Numbered from the stretch's first letter, positions 21,401 through 34,300 are shown. The stretch is DNA of 64,000 nucleotides from Ochotona curzoniae (GCF_017591425.1 NW_024466218.1:16878001-16942000); one strand, 5' to 3'. Translations and numbers: made by a program. The notes: generated by a model from the sequence alone, not told the origin.

Positions 21401-24089
21401 ATCTGCTGCAACAAAAATACAAAATCAAATCAAGACTTGTCATCCTATTCTACTAAGTGGAACATAGCGTAGAAACCTACTTCAGTGGTCAGGAATAAAG
21501 GGTTAATTTCTCCTTCTTGAGCCAGGGACCTACAGGACTACTGAAATGCTTTTGTCCTTTCAGGGCATCCAAGCATGAAGTAGTCAAACAGCTGAAAGCA
21601 AAATAAAATTACTCAACTACAAGGTCTACAGAAGTAGGGAATGATGAGGTGCTGGAAAGTTACACATTGCAATGTGTTTACAGGAAGTTGTCCATTCTTA
21701 ATATGAGCCCAGGAATAGGCAGGAGACTCCTAAACTCCATGTGAGTGATTTGTGATCAGTGTAGGACCCTAGTTTGAAGGAAAGTATAGAGCACTATGAA
21801 GAGACCTCAAAAATTTCCAGAGGCAAAGGAAATAAATGCACAAAAGCAGGTCTCTGGCTAGGCCAGGGCCTCTGAACCACAAGCACAAAGTCTTGTAAAC
21901 CTATGAAAATACCCCAGATGTCATATGCAAGGTGGTAACTTTCCAGTGAAATCATCAGCACTCCACAACCGGTTTTATCTACTGTTGTATTTGCATGACA
22001 AGTACTTTCTATTTCACATAGAGACCTCTTCATTGAAAAAGTATTCATTTAAAAAGACTAAAAATCTACTTGACCAGACTGCAGTGTGGAGCAAAATTTA
22101 ACCTCTCAGAAACTAGACTGTGGTTCTGTTCAGAAGAGCAGCGTGATGTTCCAGCAAAGACAAATGACGGCACCATAGTCTCTTGCTGCTAGGTCATTCT
22201 CAGGATCTGAGGTAGTTCCTGAGAAGTGGCTGTATAGGGAAGCACTGGGCACAAAGATTGAGATGCACAAAACATTCTTCAGTGAAGTTTGTGATACGGG
22301 CATGTGTCTGCTCTGCTTTCAGGGATCAAGTTGGGGAAGAGATTCCCATATGTGACCTCTCCCAGTTGCAGGGAAATTGATCTGGACTTTGATTTAACAA
22401 GGCAAGATATATATGTTACTTATCCAATCCACTGTTTTAATCAAATCTCTGTGAAGAGGATAAAGGCATCACAAATTGCACTGGGTTCTTTATACATTGT
22501 TCTTGATCTATAGATAATTGTAGCTGCAGGTATTCATGATATATGTATTCATTCTAGCACATCTTAAGGAAAGTCAGAAACAATAACATAACCACAATGG
22601 AGCACATTTGTGCAAAAGACCACCTATATGTTTTCCCAACAAAATTCTGGTTTATGATCCAAACTTATGCTAATTTCATGATAAAGTGCAACAAGTTAAA
22701 CCAGTTAGTTATTCAGTGTTAATGAGAAACCCTAACTTTGTTATTTAGAAAGACAGGTGATACATTTTTGATTGCCTCTGTCTACATTTCATGGCAGTCT
22801 CCTCTACCAAATTATCCCCACACATCCTCATTTCTCAATCAAATAGGAGTGGAACTGATGTGTTTTTGCTTTGTTCTGGAAAGCCCCATTAAAGTTATGA
22901 ATGCCTCTGGTAAGGGAGTCACAGACAGGTTGATGGGTAGTAAGAGTACAGTTTATCTAATTGAAGTTAGAAAATCTATTTAAAAATTGTATCCAATGAG
23001 GACTTTCAGAACTTGCATTTGAGGGCTCAGATCAAACTCAGTTCCAGAAAAGGGACAATGTAGTATTTGCAATTCTTGATCTTGTTATTGTGTGTACACA
23101 CTGGTGAATCACAAGAAAACATGCAGGAGAGTTAAAAAAAAAATCAGCCATTGCTTAAATCAGAGTAGTTTGGTGGCAGTCAATGAATGATGATAGTAAA
23201 ATATAGAGAAATTTCCAGTATAGATTTTTATAAAACAGATTTAGTAATACAATTCAAACAATTCTTTCATATTATAGAAGGCAAAGAAATATTGTTAGAT
23301 GAATAGATAATAACGAAATCTAACTTAAAATGTTTAAGCCTTGTAGAAAAATATGCTATCTCATCTTAAATTTCAAATGCAAAATACCTTAGAAGCTGTA
23401 TGAAGAACAGAAGCACTGTTAAAATAATTGCATCTCTAGATTTGAACAGATTTGAAAAGTCATGTAGCATTGTGACTCAGTGATTACAGGTACACAATGC
23501 GATTTCTGAGAGAGGACCAGTGGGTCCTGAACACTCTCAGGGGATCATGAAGTAAATGGCCGTATAATTGAAAGGTTGCCCTCAGGAGCCAAAGGGACCT
23601 CTTACCCAATCAAACAGCCTTGACAAGTGACTAGCGTTGCACAAGCTATGGTTTGTACATTTGCAAAAGGGGCTTAATAATAATACAGAAGATCATGGTG
23701 ATTTATTCACACAATCCGTATTTATTTATTTTTGTCACTTCTGAAAATTTATTTGCAACCTCCAAATTGATGCCCACACCGTTTTCTTGTTCAATTACTG
23801 TCATGTGCAGAGTGGCAATGTCTTTGAGTTGCTCTGCATGAATGTCCACAGGTCATATTCTGCTTTTCTTCTCCAGTTCTGGTGCAAAAGCTTGTTCTTC
23901 GCATGTTCTTTGCATTGTCTAGTCACTGTGTTGAAGCACTGACCACGCATTGAATGGCCATACTTCCTACTATTTTGCCTTGGTGCTAAAGTCTCAATCT
24001 CTAAAATTGGGAAGGAGATAGGACTCTGGGTCCTTCTCATTCAAGTTGAAAGAACAACATTATTTACATCTTACTTGAAACCTTTGTTT
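18442..24089. other. Intergenic DNA, no gene or clear young repeat recognised
   Basis: About 5.6 kb of AT-rich, apparently unique sequence. Open frames are all under 90 codons and show no domains. This is the longest stretch in the window without a clear SINE, so conserved non-coding elements could hide here; I cannot test that without alignment. Confidence 0.5.
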
Positions 24090-24415
24090 AGTTTTTTTTT
24101 TAATTAAATATTTATTTATTTAAAAGCAAGAATGAAAGGGAGAGGGAGAGACAGAGTAATGTCCTCCACACATAGATTGATTGCTTAAATTTCTGCATTA
24201 GTCAGGATTAGGTGAGGTTGACGTTAAAACAGGAAATTCCGTTGAACTCTGCCTCATGATAAAGGGAGCCCAAGAATCTGACACATCATTCACTGCCTTC
24301 CAAGTGTATTAAAGGAACATGGTTAAAACAAAGCATGCAGAGCTTGAACTTGCACTCAGACATTGGATCTGTGTATGCTAAGTTGTGGCTCAACCTGTTG
24401 TGTCACACCACTTAC
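24090..24415 (-). mobile_element. Old C-SINE, minus strand
   Basis: A T-rich start 'AAATATTTATTTATTTAAAA', a 'GGGAGAGGGAGAGACAGAG' block and an end 'AAGTTGTGGCTCAACCTGTT' then 'GTGTCACACCAC', the reverse of a worn SINE head. Diverged. Confidence 0.6.
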
Positions 24416-26306
24416 ATAAGAAAAGTCCTTTTAGACCCATGTCAACAGACAGATTCAAGACACTCAGTAAACAATGACTTTGTACTGGGGAGTGTGTATA
24501 AATGAATCTCTGGGGTTACCTGGTAGAGCAGAAAGAGTATTTGGTTAATGTGACAAAAACAAAACCGTTTATCCACCAACTTGTAAATCGTTTCTTCTTC
24601 TGGGGAACATAACCAACTGATATTCTCCAGTCATTCCTTATATTTGTGTTACAGTGGAATGGTGGCTGCCATTTTGGGCCATAAATGCTTCCCATGCTCT
24701 TTGATTTTCCTTGGGCTCAGCGCACATAGTGAGAATGACCATGTGCCTCATTTACACTGGGAACAAATAGCCCATCCAGGAGAAAGACCTACTTTGAGGT
24801 TCTTCTATCAGATTTTGGCTATTAAACATTTTGGCATTTGTTGAGACAAACAATAGTACATTAAATGTTACAGCTAAGATTTGGAAGCCTTAACTTTTGA
24901 TATGGATTCTTCCATCAGATCAAGATCAGGTTAAATCTCAGAAGGTATTGAGTTTTTTCCTGTATCTTACCATCCTCATTTCTAGAATGGTACTAATGAT
25001 GCTTTTTCAACCCATTATCCAGGATCACAAGAGAGATCTAATAAGATAATGGATTTGAGAGCACACTGCAAGGCATGACACATGATACAGTGCAAGGCAC
25101 TCTAAAATAATTTGAGGTGCCTAGTTTCCTCAAGTGACCAGTAAATCAAATTGATAATCCCTTCTGTGAAAAACAGACCTTGTTTCTTTTACATCTAAAT
25201 GATATTCTGCTAAGCTTCTGAGATTTTGATACAGAAAATATCACAATATTCTAAAGAGAGTTAGAAATGGTTTAATACATCTTTGCCTCTCATGTGAGAG
25301 CTTGGAGATACATTTCTGTGTATGATTATTCAAAGTAGAAATTAAAAATAAAGGTCAATAATATAATCTATAAATTCACTCAAACCTAAATCACATATAC
25401 CTTTCATTTGCATTAGAAAAGTATATCAAGTTCCACTGTAAGCCTCTGGCCTGACAATGCAAGTGGTCTAATTCTACAAGCTCAGAAATGTTTTCCAATT
25501 CACTAATCCACGTTTCCATTTTCTTCTAGTAATTGTTTGCATATACAAAAAAGTGCATATGCAAATTTAAAATATTTAGAAACATTTATAACCCAAAGAA
25601 TAGCAATGTTTAAATTGAATGAAGAACATAAAACATTTTTTTCATATCACATATTAAATCTACACTTTAAAAAACTATCCAATGAAGCAGGACACATTAT
25701 TTTCATACAAAACAAACTCTATCTGAAGCATTTCTTGCATTGCTCTGAAATTTAATTTCCCTGGTCTAAGTCTCCAATTGCATCCACCTCCTTTGTTTTA
25801 ACATGACTAGTGCCCCAAACACTTACTTCTCCTAACTTAATTTGTTTGAAAAAATGTACATTTCAAATTTTATTTTTAACGAAAAGTAAAATCACAGTAT
25901 ATGTTAGCTTTTGAAGCTGATTGTTCCCAATTCATATTGTATTGCTGGAGTTCCTCCCTGTGATGCTACAGAAGCACAGTTCACTTGTTCAGATTACTGA
26001 GTACTTCGTGGGCAAGAGAATGGCAGACAACAATGCCCTAATCTAATTTCTGTAACATGGAAATATGCTAAATTGCATCATAAAGGAGACGTAAAGCTGT
26101 ACAGAAATTAAAATGATGAGATGTTGGTATTTTACTCAATTATCAGAATGAGCCATAGGTGAGTGTAATAAATTCTTTAAGTGTCAGAAGAGAAAGCACG
26201 CCAGTCATAGTACATGAGAACTTAACTGGCTATTGCTGGTACAGAAAACAGGAATGGACAAGGAGCAAAGAATACAAGAGATCTCTAGCACTTTAAAAAA
26301 CAAAGC
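24416..26306. other. Intergenic DNA with a MIR copy
   Basis: No gene recognised. Contains the MIR-like stretch listed separately at 24965-25110 and otherwise AT-rich unique-looking sequence. Confidence 0.5.
24965..25110 (+). mobile_element. MIR SINE, 3' half, ancient
   Basis: 'CCTCATTTCTAGAATGGTAC' then 'TAATGATGC', followed later by 'AGATCTAATAAGATAATGGA' then 'TTTGAGAGCAC', follow the order of the MIR 3' region (CCTCATCTGTAAAATGG... GATTAAATGAGATAATG...). Diverged, as expected for MIR. Confidence 0.5.
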
Positions 26307-26490
26307 AAGGGACCTGGCACAGTGGCCTAGCAGCTAAAGTCCTCACCTTGAATGCGCAGGGATTCCATATGGGTGCCGCTTCTAATCCCAGCAGCTCCAC
26401 TTCCCATCCAGCTCCCTGTTTGTGGCCTGGAAAAGCAGTCGAGGATGGTCCAAAGCCTTGGGACCCTGCACCCAAGAATCTAGAAGAGTA
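26307..26490 (+). mobile_element. C-SINE lacking its 3' half
   Basis: A well-preserved head (CCTGGCACAGTGGCCTAGCA, then GCTAAAGTCCTCACCTTGAA) runs through 'GCCTTGGGACCCTGCACCCA' and 'AATCTAGAAGAG', then stops. The distal block, CT run and A-rich tail are absent. Confidence 0.92.
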
Positions 26491-26769
26491 AAATCATATT
26501 TTTATAGTTCAAATCAGTCTATATTAATTTGTAACAACAGCAATTGATGGCTAGTTATACTCAATTTCATGGAATGAATGTGAATATTTTTCCTGCCATT
26601 GTCCCACTGAAGAAAAGTGTGTTGTATCCATGTTGTTGATTTAAAAAAAATGGTTTTAAAAAGAAGTTGAACATTGAAATTTTCTTTTTGAAAATGTTAT
26701 TAGGCAGGAGAACGAGATCTTCTCTTTGTGATTCATTTATCAGATATCCACCAGAGCTCTGGCTCAGTC

Positions 26770-27390
26770 AAGTAAAATCAGGAGCCAAGAACTTAATTGG
26801 GTCTTCATAGAGTCCCCAAATGCTTTCAAAATGGCTAACAGACATTTGAAAAGATGCTTAGGCTTCCCAGCCTTCAGGGAGCTACAGACGAAAACCACAT
26901 TGAGGTTCCACTTGATTCTAGTGAGACTGGCCAACATACAGAACTCTACTCGCAGCACCTGCTGGTGTGGAGGTGGGGAGAAAGGTACTTTCATTGCTGG
27001 TGGGAGTGTAAGCTAGTAAACCAGCACGGAAATCAGGATGGAGAGTGCTTAGAGAACTGCAAATACCTGCCACATGAACCAGCTGTCCCCCTCCTAGGAA
27101 TATGAAAATGCATATGAGAAAGGCATCTGTAATCCTGTATTTACAGCAGCACGGTCTATAATAACAAAGACATAGAAACAACCTAGAGGACCATCCAAAG
27201 AGGAGTTGGTAAAGAAACCATGGTACATCTACTTCATGGAATGCTACTCAGCCATTAGGAAGAATGAAATTATACCATTTGCAACCAAATGGTCCCAACT
27301 AGAGGCCATTATATTCAGTGAAATAAGTCAGTCCCTAGAGGACAGGTATTGCATATTCTTGCTAATATAAGGCAATCTTAATGCAAATTA
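26770..27390 (+). mobile_element. LINE-1 ORF2 3' end, lagomorph type
   Basis: 'CAAAATGGCTAACAGACATT', 'CTTTCATTGCTGGTGGGAGT', 'ACATCTACTTCATGGAATGC', 'TTTGCAACCAAATGGTCCCA', 'ACTAGAGGCCATTATATTCA' and 'GTGAAATAAGTCAGTCCCTA' form the ordered ORF2 C-terminal landmark set. Frames are broken. It continues into the 3' UTR copy at 27400-27960. Confidence 0.85.
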
Positions 27391-27399
27391 TAAGATCAA

Positions 27400-27960
27400 A
27401 AACCCTTCCAGTGCTATCTTTGTTGCAACCCATGGTTTTTTATTTTGTGTTTATTTTCATTTCTTCAAAATAGTCTCTTATCTCTTATTAAGTTCCTCAC
27501 TGACTCATACATCATACAGTAGTATCATTTTCTCCAAGAGGCTTTTGTGTTTTGTTTCTCATTTCTTCATCAACACATTGATTATTAAAGTAACATGTTA
27601 CTAACTCCATGGTGCTGTAAACTTTTTGTTTCATCTTTATTCTTGTTGTTGATTTTGTTTCATAGCTTATCATTTAAAAGAATGTATAATAACTGTATAA
27701 TGGAGACTAGCAGATCCAGTTGTGAAGATGGACTCCTAATGAAACTGTTGGATATATCTTGACAATTGGATGCTGGACTGTTTGCATTGTCTGTACCACC
27801 AGTATCGGCACAAACTTAAATAACTAAATGATAGACTTATGACTGTGAAGTACTATACTATTGTAGTAATATGTGGGAAATAAGTTGGGGCTAGAGCATA
27901 TACGGAGGCGGTATGGGAAATCTCAGAGCCTATGGAATTGAGGAGAAAGAATTTTGGCAC
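27400..27960 (+). mobile_element. LINE-1 3' UTR continuing the element at 26770
   Basis: 'TAATGGAGACTAGCAGATCC', 'AAGATGGACTCCTAATGAAA', 'TACTATACTATTGTAGTAAT' and 'GGAAATCTCAGAGCCTATGG' parallel the copy at 12105-12445. No poly(A) tail is seen; the sequence passes directly into a SINE fragment. Confidence 0.7.
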
Positions 27961-27984
27961 ATTACAATAAGCTGCAGCTTTGAC

Positions 27985-28085
27985 TGTGGATGGGAAGTGG
28001 GGCTGCCAGGAAATGAACTCATGTGAGATACTGGAACTTGTAGGTGGAGGATTAGCTCATTCATCCATCCCACTAGCCCTGTTTC
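27985..28085 (-). mobile_element. C-SINE 5' fragment, minus strand
   Basis: 'GGATGGGAAGTGGGGCTGCC', 'AGGAAATGAACTCATGTGAG' and 'GTAGGTGGAGGATTAGCTCA' are the reverse of the proximal SINE blocks. Its tail half is missing, so it was truncated or joined by deletion to the LINE 3' UTR on its left. Confidence 0.6.
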
Positions 28086-28107
28086 CAATTTAATCATCCA
28101 GTTAAAA

Positions 28108-28139
28108 CAAAAAAACAAAAACAAACAAACAAAAAACAA
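28108..28139. repeat. (CAAA)n simple repeat
   Basis: A-rich run with repeated CAAA/CAAAAA units. Confidence 0.9.
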
Positions 28140-28373
28140 AGTGTGATTAACATGTTTGACAAATCATTAGGAGTACATTTTTCATAAGCTTTTTCTGTAA
28201 CTATGAGGTTTACTACTGCTTTTGTTCAATACTATTGGTTTAATAAATGCAAAAATAATACATGAATTGTAACAGTAAAGCTGGCAGCCAGGTGCTGCTT
28301 CAATGTGCCTGCTATTATTACAAGTGGTATATGGATACAATAAGTTATGTGATCTCCAAAACTGTTGCAGAGT

Positions 28374-28497
28374 GGTAAAGAAACTGAGACATGACCTTCT
28401 GTCCAAATCGTCCCATTCATGAGTGACTCATCTTGGTGCATACTATGCAGTCTGATTACAGAGCCCACATTCTTATCCACTAACCCATACCACCTGT
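28374..28497 (-). mobile_element. MIR SINE, minus strand
   Basis: 'AAGAAACTGAGACATGACCT' on the left and 'CAGTCTGATTACAGAGCCCA' then 'CATTCTTATCCACTAACCC' on the right follow the reverse complement of the MIR consensus (GGTTAAGAGCACGGGCTCTGGAGCCAGACTG). Confidence 0.65.
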
Positions 28498-30561
28498 CTT
28501 CATCATGCACTAAGAAACAAGCATAGGATTAACAAAATAAAAAGCTGTTATTCTTGAGGATTCTACCATTGCTGGAATAAAGTTTAAACAAAGAATTTTG
28601 GAATACGTGTGCATCTGTGCCTTCCACTTTCCCTTCTGCTATCACTTGGCGTCTCTTGACAACTGGCGTGTACACTGCTCTTATTTTCCTGAGGACTCCT
28701 TTATGTAGGATCACATCCAGGTGTGTTTATTTTACAAAGATTTTGCAATTTTAGGGTGTTGTCCCCATAACATTTTCTATTTGATGCTTACACTTAAAAA
28801 TACATGAATAAGTAGAAATCCAACAGCATAGTAATTTGCAATTATTTAAAGTCTTATTTAAATAAGGCATATTCAGCTGTACTGTCAATTTGTCAATGAT
28901 TAAGTAATGAGGATACCACCAGTTTAGTATTTTTTGCATGTTTCCTTGTTCCTAACATTAGAGTCAACTGTCACTTGTGATTACATTGTGAAAATGTTTA
29001 TTTACTTAGATTCTGCCTTGCTGTGTGTGCGCGCACACACACACACACACACGCACATGAACAGCACATTGGTGCCTCCTTAGCTCATACTTTATTGTGA
29101 GATTTTGGTGTCACTTCCTCCCCCCCCAAGTAATATTTCAAAGTAAACTATTCTTGGAGAAAATGTCTTTAGGGAATTTCATCCCAGATTAACTCTTTTT
29201 ACATAAAAGCCCCATTGCAGAAAAATACTATAATATATATCACATATGAATTTTTGGGTGAAGTTTTGTTGTCCTTCTGAAGACAGAGAAGTATAGTGAA
29301 AAATATGTCAGTTTGTGCATTGGCTTATTCCATGTATTAATTTAACAGTTATACATTTTGATCACTTTCTATGAGGTAAATGTCATCTCAAATGCACATT
29401 AATTCAATAGAGTATCCAATCTACACATAATTTTCTGTTTCAATTTTGTATGTGCCTTTTTGCTTAAACAAATAAAAATCAACTTTAATGAATTTCATAA
29501 GTTTTCTAAGAAAGTAATGTGTTCAAAGTGGCCATGAATTTGCCACAGTATGTTGTAACTAGAGCAATTTGACACCTTCTCTTCTGGAAACATGGATGAA
29601 GAAGTCAGAATTAACTCAGAAAGAACACTGGAATGTTAAAAGGTGAAGGTTGTATGACTTTAGAGAACTAACCCGACCTTCTTTAGTTCAGATAAAATGC
29701 TTTGTATATGCATCATATTTACCAGAGATGGTACAAGTTTTCTTAGGAATTTAAGGAAGAGAAGGGAGGTTGTCCTCTTGGAACTGTAGCTATGGGATGC
29801 CTAACAACTTTCTTTATATTCATAAAAAATGAATACAGTAAATAGAGTCAAATGCTTAATATTTTTTGGCTTAATATATTTTGGCTTAATATTTTTAAAA
29901 GCAGGAGTTTGGACTATCAGAGAATTTCAAGTGCTGTTAAACATGGAAAGTAATACTTTTCTATATTTATTGCCGGTCACTATGTTGTCACAGAGGAAGC
30001 CAACACAGTGGGAGGCCACACACTGATAAGACTTGAAAGTGCTTTAATTGCTATTGATGGAAAGTGGCCTCATCGCCTAAAATCTCCCAATCTTGAACTA
30101 CAAAACAGCAGGCTTTATAATGGAAACAAACAAACAAACAAAAACCCAAAAAAACCTGCAAGTTGGAAGAGCTTCAGGGAAAGGAGCTAAGGCAGAACTA
30201 CCTTAGGATGAAAAATTACTAACTTTGCAACCTTTTGCTGCTGAGGTGGGTGAAAGTCGTGTTTTCCTAGTCATGCTTGAATACCCTCACCAGGGGTTCT
30301 AGTTTCTTGCCAAGCAGAATGCACTTTTCTTGGCCTGGTTTCAATCTTGCCACTGGGATGGTGCCTCACCTAAGATGGAACCAGCTCAACACAGAGTCTT
30401 CTTTGTCAGGCCTGTATCTTCAAGTAAGCTGGTTAAAATTCCTTTATTATTTTTAAAAAATTACAATTTGCCCTGATATGTAATTTTTACTAATTTGCAA
30501 GTTATATGCACATGAGACAAATATTCAATATTACATATGCTTCTAAAAGCATCTAGACAGG
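28498..30561. other. Intergenic DNA with simple repeats
   Basis: No gene recognised. Holds the alternating TG/CG/CA tract (29022-29059), a small duplication of 'TTTTGGCTTAATAT' near 29860-29897, and an (AAAC)n run near 30124-30150. Confidence 0.5.
29022..29059. repeat. (TG)n-(CG)n-(CA)n alternating purine-pyrimidine tract
   Basis: A TG run, a CGCGC centre and a CA run give 38 bases of unbroken purine-pyrimidine alternation. The first 20 (29022-29041) are perfectly self-complementary. This is the classic composition for Z-DNA or cruciform. Confidence 0.95.
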
Positions 30562-30840
30562 AATGGGTGTGGTGATATAGTATGCTAAACCTCCACATGC
30601 CTACAACACAGGCATCCCACATGAGTGAAGGAGTGTCCCAGCTGCTTTACTCCAGATCCAGTTCCTCGCTTAATGCCTGGGAAAGCAGTAGAGGACAGCA
30701 CAATCCCATGGGCCCTACTTACATATGGATGGCCTAGAAGAAGTTCATGGTTTCTAGCTTCTGGCTCCTGGCTTCGGATCAGCTCAATTCCACCTTTGTG
30801 GCCATTTGGGGAATGAACCAGCAAGTGGAAGTGGTACTGA
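30562..30840 (+). mobile_element. C-SINE, diverged, tail missing
   Basis: 'TGCCTGGGAAAGCAGTAGAG', 'CTCCTGGCTTCGGATCAGCT' and 'GGGGAATGAACCAGCAAGTG' are the SINE centre and distal blocks. It stops near 30836 with no CT run or A-rich tail. Confidence 0.85.
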
Positions 30841-31132
30841 AGGTAATTATAGGAGTGTCATTGTAGTGATAAAGGTGATACATAGGAGACAACAATACTG
30901 AATACAAACAATACTAATGCCCAATAAGCCTTCAGAAAAGTTAAAATGAACCACAAGTTTAAATTTGAATTTCAAGATAGAAATCAGCCAAGGTTCATTA
31001 CATTTGTCAGTTTTCGGAATATACATGAGCCAAGGCTACTGATTGACAGTATAGGACTCTGTTCCTATACTTTATAGAATCTGTTCTTGACACTGAATAG
31101 TATTTACATAAAGTAAATCTGAAAACAGCCCC

Positions 31133-31325
31133 CCATTTTCCTTTCCTTCATCCCTGCTTGCTTTAATCCCTCCCTTGCTACATCCCTCTTTCCTTTCCTC
31201 TCCTTCCTTCCTCCCTTCCTCCCTCCCTCCCTCCCTTCTTTCCTTCCTTTCTTCCTTCCTTCCTTCCTCCCACCTTCTCTCTCTCCCTTCCTCCCTCCCT
31301 TCCTCCTTCCTTCAGTTCTTTCCTT
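31133..31325. repeat. (TTCC)n/(TCCC)n polypyrimidine tract
   Basis: Nearly 190 bases of almost pure C/T dominated by TTCC and TCCC tetranucleotides, densest from 31190 onward. It creates spurious open frames on both strands (Leu/Pro/Ser one way, Lys/Glu/Arg/Gly the other). Confidence 0.95.
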
Positions 31326-34300
31326 TTATTTTTCAGAAGGAAAAGGAAATGCAAATTAATCACCTCAAGTAATAGCACAATAGACATGCAGTTTTTATTA
31401 TTATTATTTTTCTTTCCATTTATGATGATCTGAAAACAATTAGTAGGTATAATGAATACTTATAATACTTAAATATTATAATTACTAACAAAGTGAAAAC
31501 TCATGTATTTAATATTCCATTGGTATGTACCTTTGAATATTTTATGCTGTTGTTTAAAGAATCTTCGAAAATAGACCTTTCATCCATAAGAATGCAGCAA
31601 AACTCAAAGGAAGGTAATGAAAATAAAAGCTGCAGGTGGGGGAGCAGGGTGAGAATGTCATGAAAGGAAGACACAGAAGGCAGTGGAGAGCTGACAAAGT
31701 CTGGAAGACACAGAATTGGGAAATAGCTCTAAGCTGGTTTGACATGGACATAATATTTTAATTATACTTTTATAAACATAGATTTGTACTTACATGCATT
31801 TAAGTCAAAACTGGAGAGAATTAATTTAATTGGGCTACTTAGAAAACACCTACAGCAAAACCAAAAGCAAACTGCGTGGTGTATTATACTTCCCAGGGTG
31901 CGATACTGCAGTGAATGCATTTTACCTTTATGATAATTACCACGCACTTATGTTTTATGGATAAGGCCCTATAGCATCATGCATGGTCTACTTTACATAC
32001 CCATGATTTGCTACCCTTCTTAATACAGCACAATTTTTTTTTTTGTCCTTACTCAATTGATCTTGGTTTCCTTGTGACTGCCTCAAAATATTGCAGAACA
32101 TGAGTCATCCAATAATAATAAAAATGTGCATTTTCTTTGATTTTGTTTTCCTACTCTCTAGCTTTAATAGCTGAACATTCTGTTAGCTAGCTTTCAGTTA
32201 ATTAAAAAACCTGTAGCAGAGAACTGAATGTGCCCACAAGAAAACCTCAAGCAGTGCAGATGGCCTCCTCTGCACTGGGCAGAAAAGCAGGGAACGTTGA
32301 AACAGCTGTAAGCCAGGAGGCTGTGTGTGGGCTCTGCCTTCTGGCATACAAATAAGAAGAATGTATCTGACTCAAATCTCTAGTGCTCAAACAGACTAAT
32401 GCTATGGTAAATAGCTTTTCAGCTACAAGAATATCCAAAAATTTACTATTTTCTACAGATGTATTACTAAACTTGTGTGGTATTTAGAGCGATATATATA
32501 CAACATATTGTCCAGAAAGCTGTGGCTGATGTGTGAAGGCACAGAAGATGTGCAAGTTGGAGGAAGGAAAGGCAGTGGAATGACAGATGTTTTTAACGGG
32601 TGCCCGTTTAATGCCTGTGAACAAACCCGAAGGCATGAGGCTAGTTACATTTTCTTTCATTTTTTTCCTCTGGTTGCTCATATAGCAGACTTTGGGGTGA
32701 TTCTAGCTTTGGAGTAGGCTTGAGTTCTCTGCAACCACACCTCATCTTACTATATTGGATAAGCAATAAATATTGATTGAATGTAAGTGCATTTCAATGT
32801 GTTCCCCCACCCTCATTTCCAAACCAAGGAGCCAAATTACTGAAGGTCACAGAGCTCATTTCCTTCCCTGTGACCGTAAGGAATCTTGCTGTAAAAGCAA
32901 ACTGAAAATCAATGACCTTATGAAATTCCCAGAGGTCTGATATAGGAAGAGAAGCTTTGACCCAGAACCAACGTATGTAGATAAGTTTGCAGTGGCCTAA
33001 CATACAGTGATTGAACTTTGTGTTACACATCATTTTTGACTTCATGATGAGGAATATACTAGCCAGAGAGATTGTTTTTATTAGTATTAGTATGTCATCT
33101 CTGCATAGGCAAGTTATTATTCTAAATTAGGGAATAAACTAAATCAGCATATTAGAAAAGAACAAGGAGATGGTGCTCAACACCAAAGTGCAGCCATTCT
33201 TAACCAATTAACTTCTAGGGTTCCGTTTATTGCTCTAATGGACTAGGTTTCTGTATTCTTAGTTCTTATGCATTGATAGAAGGAAAGATGCTTAGGGAGC
33301 CAAGAATGTAGGCTATGTGAAGCTCTTACAGAACACAGCTTAAATATATTCTATACAATAAATAATAAGTGTATTGATAGAAGAAACTTGATTTTCAGCT
33401 TTGGGGGAAAATTTATTCGTATCTGCAAGAGAGCCATCTTGTGCTGACAGGATTTATCATACTTCATTTAGGAGCCAGTAAGGGAGTTATAATATTTTTC
33501 TGCTACTGTAGTAAGGAAGCTACATCAGCTTTTATTGCTAACTACAATTATAGTACCTTGTATTTAAAACCCAACCAGAGTTTTGTTTTTAAAATGCCTT
33601 TATTTTTAATGCTTAAATTAAGAACGTAATGAAATACAACTTACTGTGTCAGAGATCAGGGTAGATATGCAATTACGACTTATATAACAAATAAGCAAAA
33701 CCACATTATCGTTACAGGGCTTAGTAGGAAACACTTCACCAAAGATCTTATTGTCATATGATTTATGGATTATATTACAACTTGCTTTTAAAAAACTTAA
33801 ATATGAGGAAAGTTCTTGAGCTATTTAAGATATAAGCAAATGAAGTAACTGCTGTCCATGAAAGACCTGTACATGTGGATGCAATGACGCTACCCAGGAA
33901 ATACCACTATGAATGCCATTATTTATTTTTAACCTTAAAAATGTGCTTAGTAAGAAAATCATACCCCAATTTTTATTTTTGAGTGCCTGATCAGTTTTAG
34001 TACAGTACTGCATAAAATTCTGGGAAAATCATAAAGGAATGTTATATAATGTAGACAAAAATTGTGAGATATCATTTTTGGCAAGAACTCCTGCTATAGG
34101 CCCCTACAGAAGAGAAAAAAAATGGAATTTCCGTTACTATATGTCATATATTCAAACACAAACTATAAGAAAGTACATGGATACCAACTCCTACCGGTCC
34201 TAAAAGTAAGATATTCCCACCTACCTGAGAATAGTAAGACCATCCTTTGCATTTTAAGCCCTACCTAACTAGGCATCTGAGATAGCTAATGTGAATCAGC

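Noticed and set aside
31178..31387. Lys/Arg/Glu-rich minus-strand frame
   Set aside because: Translation of the TTCC/TCCC simple repeat.
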